Assembly: GCA_964196565.1 (NCBI GenBank)
Contig: CAXMUH010000056.1
Coordinates: 1 to 10,601 of the forward strand
Source: 2-12-FULL-42-15 sp964196565
Lineage (GTDB): Bacteria; Pseudomonadota; Gammaproteobacteria; Coxiellales; Coxiellaceae
Direction: 5' to 3'
DNA: 10,601 nt
Positions 1 to 4,424 of the stretch are shown piece after piece. A model generated the notes under the pieces. The model had not been told where the DNA came from. It saw only the letters and a list, made by a program, of their open reading frames with translations, and ran no database searches. Each line of letters begins with the position of its first letter. The first letter of the stretch is position 1. A program made the position numbers and the translations under genes.

Positions 1-209
1 GGAGTAATTTTGACATTTCAGTCTATTTTTCAAGCTATTTACGTTGAAAGTAGGAAATTACATGAAACATCAACTACATTTATTAATGAGGTGTTAGCTT
101 AAGTTTGTAGACAGGAAAAGAGAGGTATTTTTGCGGCGAGATGTACAGTCATAAAGGTAGGTAAATTTTAGACACCTAATTGACCTTAGATTATTTGGCG
201 AGGATTATT
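1..209. other. Leader region upstream of clpA; no recognisable gene
   Basis: No protein I recognise is encoded here. One frame is open from the left edge to a TAA at 100-102 (33 codons, ending in the residues INEVLA). It could be the tail of a gene lying to the left, but its length is not significant in DNA this AT-rich. The stretch does not resemble the C-terminus of ClpS, the adaptor usually encoded just before clpA in gammaproteobacteria. A 5-bp inverted repeat TAGGT/ACCTA lies at 158-162 and 174-178. No convincing promoter pair stands out; TTGTAG at 105-110 with TATTTT at 126-131 is a weak candidate with a short 15-nt spacer. Confidence 0.45.
197..203 (+). promoter_or_regulatory. Ribosome binding site deciding the clpA start
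   Basis: The purine-rich string GGCGAGG lies 6 nt before the ATG at 210. This supports ATG 210 over the in-frame TTG at 180, which has no Shine-Dalgarno sequence and would add ten residues not expected in ClpA. Confidence 0.7.
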
Positions 210-2465
210 ATGTTTAGCTGCTCATTAGAAAATACATTGAACTATGCCTTCTCTCAGGCCCGAGAGAAGCGCCATGAGTTTATTACCGTTGAGCACCTGC
301 TGTTAGCTCTCATCGATAATCCTGAGGCAAACAAGGTGTTAGCGTCCTGTGGCGCCAATTTAGATCGTTTGCGAGCTGGTTTGGGTATCTTTATAGATGA
401 AACCACCCCTCAATTCCCAACCACTGTAGAGCGTGAGATTCAGCCTACGTTGAGTTTCCAGCGAGTGCTCCAACGTGCCATTTATCAAGTACAAAACAGT
501 GGCTTAGCAGAAGTTACCGGCGTTAACGTCCTATCCGCCATATTTAGTGAGCCTGAGAGCCAGGCGGTGTATTTCCTAGGGCAGGAGAATGTGACTCGTG
601 TGGATGTGATGAACTATATCTCCCATGGGATCGTTAAGGAGGTGGGTGATTTTAATAAGCTTTCAAATGACCCCATGCCAATGGAGCCTGGAACCACTAA
701 TGCGCCAGATGGGCAAAGTGAAGATAATTTAATTGAGCTTTACACCGATAATCTAAATGAGCGCGCGCGTATGGGCCGCATTGACCCACTGATTGGTCGT
801 GAAGATGAATTAACGCGTGTGATACAGATTTTATGCCGACGCCGTAAAAATAACCCATTGTTGGTGGGGGAGGCGGGTGTCGGTAAAACCGCAATTGCGG
901 AAGGTTTAGCGCAACGCATTATCGATAAGAAAGTGCCAAAACCATTAATGTCGTCGACAGTATATTCTATTGATTTGGGTGTTTTGTTGGCAGGAACAAA
1001 ATACCGTGGTGATTTTGAAAAACGTTTTAAATCTGTTTTAAAAACTCTGGCGCGCGATGAGAATTCCATTGTTTTTATCGATGAAATTCATAATCTGGTG
1101 GGGGCGGGTTCTGCAACCGGCGGCACCATGGATGCATCGAATCTAATAAAGCCATTATTAGGGACTGGTGAATTACGTTGCATGGGCGCAACCACTTATG
1201 AAGAATTTCGTAATTATATTGCAAAAGATCATGCGCTGTCACGTCGCTTTCAACACATTGATATCGAAGAGCCAAATTACAATGAGACATTAAAAATTCT
1301 CCAAGGTTTGCGTTCGCGTTTTGAGCGTTTTCATGAGGTGCGATACACTGCAAATGCGTTGAAACGTGCGGTTGAGCTTTCTTCGAAATATCTATTTGAT
1401 CGCAAACTCCCAGATAAAGCGATTGATGTAATTGATGAGGCGGGTGCCTATATGCGTTTAAAGGCCACCACCGAGAGTAAACAGACAATTACCAGTTGTG
1501 ATATTGAAGCCGTCGTTGCTAAAATTGCAAGAGTACCACTTGAAACCATCTCCACCACAGAAAAAGAAGTTTTGCGTGATTTGCCGCGCAAGCTAAAACG
1601 TGTGGTGTTTGGCCAAGACGCTGCAATTGAAGAATTAACCGGTGCCATCAAACTCGCGCGCGCAGGTTTGCGTGATGCGCATAAACCGGTGGGCTCATTT
1701 TTGCTGGCGGGCCCAACGGGTGTTGGTAAAACGGAAGTGACGCGTCAACTTGCTAAAGAGTTAGGTGTGGAACTGATTCGTTTTGATATGTCAGAATATA
1801 TGGAAAAACACGCGGTATCACGATTAATTGGTGCGCCTCCTGGATATGTTGGTTACGAACAAGGCGGGTTATTGACCGAAGCGATTAATAAACACCCGCA
1901 CGCCATATTATTATTGGATGAGATCGAAAAAGCGCATGTCGATATTTATAATATTTTATTACAAGTAATGGATTATGGTCAGCTGACGGATAATAACGGA
2001 CGTAAATCCGACTTCCGTCACGTGATGGTTATCTTAACCACCAATGCAGGCGCACAAGGAATGGACCGTAATCCGATCGGGTTTAGCGAACAAGAGCAGG
2101 GTGGTGAATGTTTAACTGAAATAAATCGTCTTTTCAGTCCTGAATTTAGAAATCGACTGGATGCTGTGATTCAATTTAACTTTTTGGACAGCTCGGTTGT
2201 GAGCAAGGTTGTGGATAAGTTAATAAAAGAGTTACGCGAACAATTGAAACAAAAAGATGTGAAATTAACAATCGACAATGCAGCTAGGCAATGGTTAGCA
2301 AAAGCTGGATATAATCGCAAAATGGGCGCAAGACCGATGGCGCGTCTCATTCAAGAAAAGCTGAAGCTTCCGTTGGCGACAGAATTATTGTATGGCAAGT
2401 TATCTGACGGCCCGAAAGAAGTTAACATTAAAGTCGTAGATGATGAGCTAACTGTGGAAGTTTAA
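210..2465 (+). CDS. clpA: ATP-dependent Clp protease ATP-binding subunit ClpA
   Basis: Encodes the double AAA+ unfoldase that, as a hexamer in the cytoplasm, unfolds substrates and feeds them to the ClpP peptidase. From ATG 210 the protein is 751 residues, close to E. coli ClpA (758). An N-terminal Clp repeat domain (about 1-145, with the ClpA-like stretch HEFITVEHLLLALI) precedes an acidic linker. AAA-1 has Walker A GEAGVGKT at 220-227 and Walker B with D291/E292. AAA-2 has Walker A GPTGVGKT at 501-508 and Walker B with D570/E571 in LLLDEIEKAH. The sensor-like LTTNAGA follows. The ClpP-docking loop IGF is at 623-625, and its presence argues for ClpA rather than ClpB. There is no ClpB-type middle coiled coil. 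All key residues are intact. The usual partner gene clpS is not found in the 209 nt upstream. The next gene converges on it. Confidence 0.97.
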   Translation: MFSCSLENTLNYAFSQAREKRHEFITVEHLLLALIDNPEANKVLASCGANLDRLRAGLGIFIDETTPQFPTTVEREIQPTLSFQRVLQRAIYQVQNSGLAEVTGVNVLSAIFSEPESQAVYFLGQENVTRVDVMNYISHGIVKEVGDFNKLSNDPMPMEPGTTNAPDGQSEDNLIELYTDNLNERARMGRIDPLIGREDELTRVIQILCRRRKNNPLLVGEAGVGKTAIAEGLAQRIIDKKVPKPLMSSTVYSIDLGVLLAGTKYRGDFEKRFKSVLKTLARDENSIVFIDEIHNLVGAGSATGGTMDASNLIKPLLGTGELRCMGATTYEEFRNYIAKDHALSRRFQHIDIEEPNYNETLKILQGLRSRFERFHEVRYTANALKRAVELSSKYLFDRKLPDKAIDVIDEAGAYMRLKATTESKQTITSCDIEAVVAKIARVPLETISTTEKEVLRDLPRKLKRVVFGQDAAIEELTGAIKLARAGLRDAHKPVGSFLLAGPTGVGKTEVTRQLAKELGVELIRFDMSEYMEKHAVSRLIGAPPGYVGYEQGGLLTEAINKHPHAILLLDEIEKAHVDIYNILLQVMDYGQLTDNNGRKSDFRHVMVILTTNAGAQGMDRNPIGFSEQEQGGECLTEINRLFSPEFRNRLDAVIQFNFLDSSVVSKVVDKLIKELREQLKQKDVKLTIDNAARQWLAKAGYNRKMGARPMARLIQEKLKLPLATELLYGKLSDGPKEVNIKVVDDELTVEV

Positions 2466-2589
2466 TTCGATTTCTGCCACGGTGGTGCACAAACCAAGTT
2501 CTCTAAACGCGCATACCCGCGTCATTTATGGCGTTCATTCCACATAAATTATCAAAATTATGCTTGACTCAAAGACAGTAGCCTACAAG
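2466..2589. other. Convergent intergenic gap with two short inverted repeats
   Basis: This spacer separates the 3' ends of clpA (+) and the small membrane-protein gene (-). It contains ACGCG-CATACC-CGCGT at 2507-2522 (perfect 5-bp GC-rich arms, 6-nt loop) and ATTTATG/CATAAAT at 2524-2530 and 2543-2549 (7-bp AT-rich arms, 12-nt loop). Either could fold in RNA from either strand and they may contribute to bidirectional termination. Neither is followed by a clear U-run, so they are not textbook intrinsic terminators. I see no tRNA here, although E. coli carries serW between clpA and infA. Confidence 0.35.
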
Positions 2590-2901
2590 TTATACCATTT
2601 TAGTTACAATTCCGGTTGCCACTGTCATTGTGGCGCCAATGCATGCCGCTGTTGTTTGGCTAAAATTAACTGCAAAAAATAGTCCGCCGACAAGTACGCC
2701 CGAGCCTGCGCAGGCTCCCGCCTTGGCAAATGGGCTTTCTAATATTCCAGGAAGAATGAATGGCGCATAAAGCGTTGAATAAAAGTCTCGACACACAGCC
2801 GCTGAGATTAACGGTGAAGTAATGCCAGCGACTAACCCGAATGTAAAGTAGACTGGTGCGCTAATAACTTGTCTCACAAAATCTCCTATAAGTAATCCCA
2901 T
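2590..2901 (-). CDS. Hypothetical small Gly/Ala-rich membrane protein
   Basis: I do not recognise this family. From ATG 2901 it is 103 residues, strongly hydrophobic and rich in Gly, Ala, Thr and Val. Likely membrane segments lie at about 13-37, 62-80 and 84-100, joined by a short polar loop around CRDFYSTLYAPF. It has three Cys (37, 64, 87) and very few charged residues. Small-residue runs such as AGACAGSGVLVGG suggest tightly packed helices. The start is uncertain. An in-frame GTG at 2875-2877 has AGGAG (2883-2887) 5 nt upstream, clearly better than the weak GGGA before ATG 2901, and would give 95 residues without losing a membrane segment. I keep the longer span as the outer limit but judge the GTG more likely. 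It sits 78 nt downstream of infA on the same strand. Localisation to the inner membrane is inferred from composition; function is unknown. Confidence 0.6.
   Translation of the reverse strand: MGLLIGDFVRQVISAPVYFTFGLVAGITSPLISAAVCRDFYSTLYAPFILPGILESPFAKAGACAGSGVLVGGLFFAVNFSQTTAACIGATMTVATGIVTKMV
2883..2887 (-). promoter_or_regulatory. Strong Shine-Dalgarno favouring an internal GTG start
   Basis: On the minus strand this reads AGGAG and lies 5 nt before the GTG at 2875-2877, inside the longer reading frame of the small membrane-protein gene. It is the best ribosome binding site near this gene and suggests that translation starts at the GTG, eight codons after ATG 2901. Confidence 0.5.
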
Positions 2902-2942
2902 ATTCCCATAAGTTAGGAAAAAAATAGACTACACTACAGAGA

Positions 2943-2962
2943 TTAAATTAGTCTTAATTTAA
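2943..2962. repeat. Perfect AT-only inverted repeat between infA and the small membrane-protein gene
   Basis: TTAAATTA (2943-2950), loop GTCT (2951-2954) and TAATTTAA (2955-2962) form a perfect 8-bp palindrome with a 4-nt loop. In the direction of the minus-strand genes it lies 18 nt after the infA stop. It could be a weak infA terminator or processing hairpin, or a protein-binding site for the downstream gene. A T7 run occurs before the hairpin on the minus strand rather than after it, so it does not fit the standard rho-independent layout. Confidence 0.5.
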
Positions 2963-2979
2963 CGAAAAAAATATCTGGA

Positions 2980-3231
2980 TTATTTAGCGGGGGGTTCAGT
3001 TGGAGGTTTTTTACCTGAATCACGGAAAATAATTCGACCACGACTTAAGTCGTAGGGTGTTAGTTCAACTATGACTTTATCACCGGTTAGAATGCGAATA
3101 TAATTTTTACGCATGCGTCCAGAAATGTGCGCATTGATGATGTGGCCATTTTCAAGCTTAACGCGAAAGGTGGTGTTGGGTAGACTCTCTACAACAACGC
3201 CTGACATTTCGATGGATTCTTCTTTGGCCAT
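2980..3231 (-). CDS. infA: Translation initiation factor IF-1, with C-terminal extension
   Basis: IF-1 binds the 30S ribosomal A site during initiation and assists IF-2 and IF-3. The 83-residue product has the single S1-like OB fold over residues 1-70 and is near-identical to the E. coli protein through IEMSG, LPNT.FRV.LENGH, the invariant block MRKNYIRILTGDKV at 40-53, and VELTPYDLSRGRIIFR. E. coli IF-1 ends two residues later at 72. Here the chain runs on with DSGKKPPTEPPAK, a Lys/Pro tail of about 11 extra residues that the OB fold does not need. The ATG at 3231 gives the family N-terminus MAKEE. The Shine-Dalgarno is poor: AGGA is 11 nt upstream. It lies 108 nt downstream of trxB on the same strand and may have its own promoter. 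Confidence 0.97.
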   Translation of the reverse strand: MAKEESIEMSGVVVESLPNTTFRVKLENGHIINAHISGRMRKNYIRILTGDKVIVELTPYDLSRGRIIFRDSGKKPPTEPPAK

Positions 3232-3269
3232 ATTCTTGTAATTCCTAGGTATATTAAAAAAGAGCCGCT

Positions 3270-3298
3270 ATGATGCACGATAATTTGTCAGCAAGCAA
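3270..3298 (-). promoter_or_regulatory. Candidate infA promoter
   Basis: On the minus strand, TTGCTT (3293-3298) is followed after 17 nt by CATCAT (3270-3275), which matches 4 of 6 bases of the -10 consensus. This would place the transcript start about 30 nt before infA. The -35 overlaps a hairpin sequence at 3291-3310. It is a weak match, proposed mainly because a highly expressed gene like infA normally has its own promoter. Confidence 0.3.
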
Positions 3299-3310
3299 GT
3301 TTTGCTTTGC
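3291..3310. repeat. Bulged hairpin between trxB and infA
   Basis: On the minus strand GCAA-A-GCAA can pair with TTGCTTGC across a 3-nt loop, giving an 8-bp stem with one bulged A. It lies about 30 nt after the trxB stop. It may reduce read-through from trxB, but no U-run follows, so calling it an intrinsic terminator would go beyond what the sequence shows. Confidence 0.35.
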
Positions 3311-3339
3311 CTAATTAAATATATACGAATTTTCTGAAT

Positions 3340-4293
3340 TTACAATTCATCCAAGTATTTATCAGCATCTAATGCTGCCATGCAACCCACGCCTGCAGAG
3401 GTTACCGCTTGACGGTAAACGTTGTCAGATACATCGCCGGCAGCAAAAACGCCGGGGGCGCTGGTTGCAGTAAAGTTGCCTTTAATGCCTGAATTAATGG
3501 TGATATAACCTTCTTCATCCATATCGAGCTGATCTTTAAAAATTTTGGTATTGGGGTCATGCCCAATGGCGATAAAGCAGCCTTCAACTTCTAGATCCTT
3601 GGTTGCATCGGTTTTTACATTTTTAATACGAACGCCAGTAACGCCTGAATCATTGCCTAAAACTTCATCTAAGACATGATCCCACTCGATGGTAATGTTG
3701 CCGGTTTTAGAGCGCTCAATAATCCGATTGGCTAATATTTTCTCAGCGCGAAACTCATCACGTCGATGCACAATGGTGACTTCTGCTGCAATATTGGCAA
3801 GATATAATGCTTCCTCAACCGCGGTATTGCCGCCGCCAATAACCACAACGCGTTTGCCACGATAGAAAAAGCCATCGCATGTGGCGCAAGCAGAAACGCC
3901 TTTACCCATAAAAGCGGTTTCAGAAGGTAGGCCTAGGTAACGAGCAGAAGCGCCAGTGGCTATAATTAATGCATCACAGGTGTATTCGCTATATTCACCT
4001 TTTAATAAAATAGGTTTTTGACTAAGATCTGTTTTATTGATTTGATCAAAAATAATTTTAGTTTCAAAGCGTTCCGCATGTTTTTTCATGCGACTCATCA
4101 ATGCAGGGCCTTGCAAGCCTTCAACGTCGCCTGGCCAGTTGTCAACATCCGTGGTTGTCATTAATTGACCACCTTCCTCAAGGCCAGTAATTAATGTCGG
4201 ATGAAGGTTGGCACGCGCAGCATAAACGGCAGCCGTATAACCAGCAGGACCTGAACCTAGAATGATTAGCTTATGATGTTGACGCTCACTCAT
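3340..4293 (-). CDS. trxB: Thioredoxin reductase (NADPH)
   Basis: A cytoplasmic FAD flavoenzyme that uses NADPH to reduce thioredoxin and so maintains protein thiols and ribonucleotide reductase. The 317 residues match the usual low-molecular-weight TrxB length. The N-terminal FAD site GSGPAG is at 13-18, with EEGGQL and NWPG following. The redox-active CATC is at 136-139 within SACATCDGFFYRG. The NADPH-binding GGGNTAVEEA is at 153-162, with HRRDEF at 176-181 that selects the NADPH phosphate. The C-terminal FAD motif GVFAAGDV is near 283-290. All catalytic residues are present. AAAGG lies about 9 nt before the ATG at 4293. The gene is divergent from ftsK across 131 nt; in E. coli lrp lies in between, and it is absent here. 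infA follows downstream on the same strand. Confidence 0.97.
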   Translation of the reverse strand: MSERQHHKLIILGSGPAGYTAAVYAARANLHPTLITGLEEGGQLMTTTDVDNWPGDVEGLQGPALMSRMKKHAERFETKIIFDQINKTDLSQKPILLKGEYSEYTCDALIIATGASARYLGLPSETAFMGKGVSACATCDGFFYRGKRVVVIGGGNTAVEEALYLANIAAEVTIVHRRDEFRAEKILANRIIERSKTGNITIEWDHVLDEVLGNDSGVTGVRIKNVKTDATKDLEVEGCFIAIGHDPNTKIFKDQLDMDEEGYITINSGIKGNFTATSAPGVFAAGDVSDNVYRQAVTSAGVGCMAALDADKYLDEL

Positions 4294-4330
4294 GATAATT
4301 ACCTTTGTATATGACCGAATAAAGCGTTAC

Positions 4331-4336
4331 ATAGTA
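4331..4336 (-). promoter_or_regulatory. Candidate trxB -10 element
   Basis: The minus strand reads TACTAT preceded directly by TG, about 40 nt before the trxB ATG. A 17-nt spacer would put the weak -35 hexamer TCGCAA inside the adjacent GCGCTA hairpin sequence. The -10 is good and the -35 poor, so a regulator may be needed or the true promoter may lie elsewhere. Confidence 0.35.
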
Positions 4337-4347
4337 CAGAATTTTTT

Positions 4348-4366
4348 GCGCTATTGCGAGTAGCGC
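4348..4366. repeat. Inverted repeat in the divergent trxB-ftsK region
   Basis: GCGCTA (4348-4353), spacer TTGCGAG and TAGCGC (4361-4366) form a perfect 6-bp inverted repeat midway between the two divergent start codons. It overlaps the place where a trxB -35 would fall and lies 24 nt before the ftsK extended -10. This position suits a binding site for a shared regulator better than a terminator, since no transcript is expected to end here. The regulator is unknown. Confidence 0.4.
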
Positions 4367-4389
4367 TTGTTTTATAGCAACAACTTGAA

Positions 4390-4398
4390 TGTTATACT
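4390..4398 (+). promoter_or_regulatory. Extended -10 promoter for the ftsK operon
   Basis: TG at 4390-4391, one base, then TATACT at 4393-4398 fits the extended -10 pattern TGnTATAAT with a single mismatch. No good -35 sits at 17 nt, which is typical of extended -10 promoters. Transcription would begin near 4405, giving a 5' leader of about 20 nt before the ftsK start. Confidence 0.5.
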
Positions 4399-4413
4399 TA
4401 ATAAGTTAGCAAT

Positions 4414-4419
4414 AAGGAG
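4414..4419 (+). promoter_or_regulatory. Shine-Dalgarno deciding the TTG start of ftsK
   Basis: AAGGAG lies 5 nt before TTG 4425. The next in-frame ATG is at residue 37, at the very start of the first membrane segment, and using it would remove the basic cytoplasmic N-terminus. The ribosome binding site therefore selects the TTG. Confidence 0.75.
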
Positions 4420-4424
4420 TTCAC

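Noticed and set aside
1..102. 33-codon frame open from the left edge as the 3' end of a gene
   Set aside because: Too short to tell from chance in AT-rich DNA, no recognisable family, and no resemblance to ClpS; it is noted only within the leader region.
180..209. Upstream TTG as an alternative clpA start
   Set aside because: No ribosome binding site before it and ten extra residues that do not fit ClpA; ATG 210 has GGCGAGG at 6 nt.
740..1651. Several minus-strand and shifted-frame open frames across clpA
   Set aside because: They lie opposite a clearly coding gene, lack ribosome binding sites and show low-complexity or unnatural composition; they are shadows.
2466..2500. T-loop-like TTCGATT just after the clpA stop as the end of a tRNA
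   Set aside because: The preceding sequence is clpA coding DNA and no acceptor, D or anticodon stems can be formed.
2985..3015. Programmed frameshift at the A6 or C6 runs in the infA tail
   Set aside because: The runs do not fit the canonical slippery heptamer in the reading frame, and the shifted frame gives no recognisable protein.
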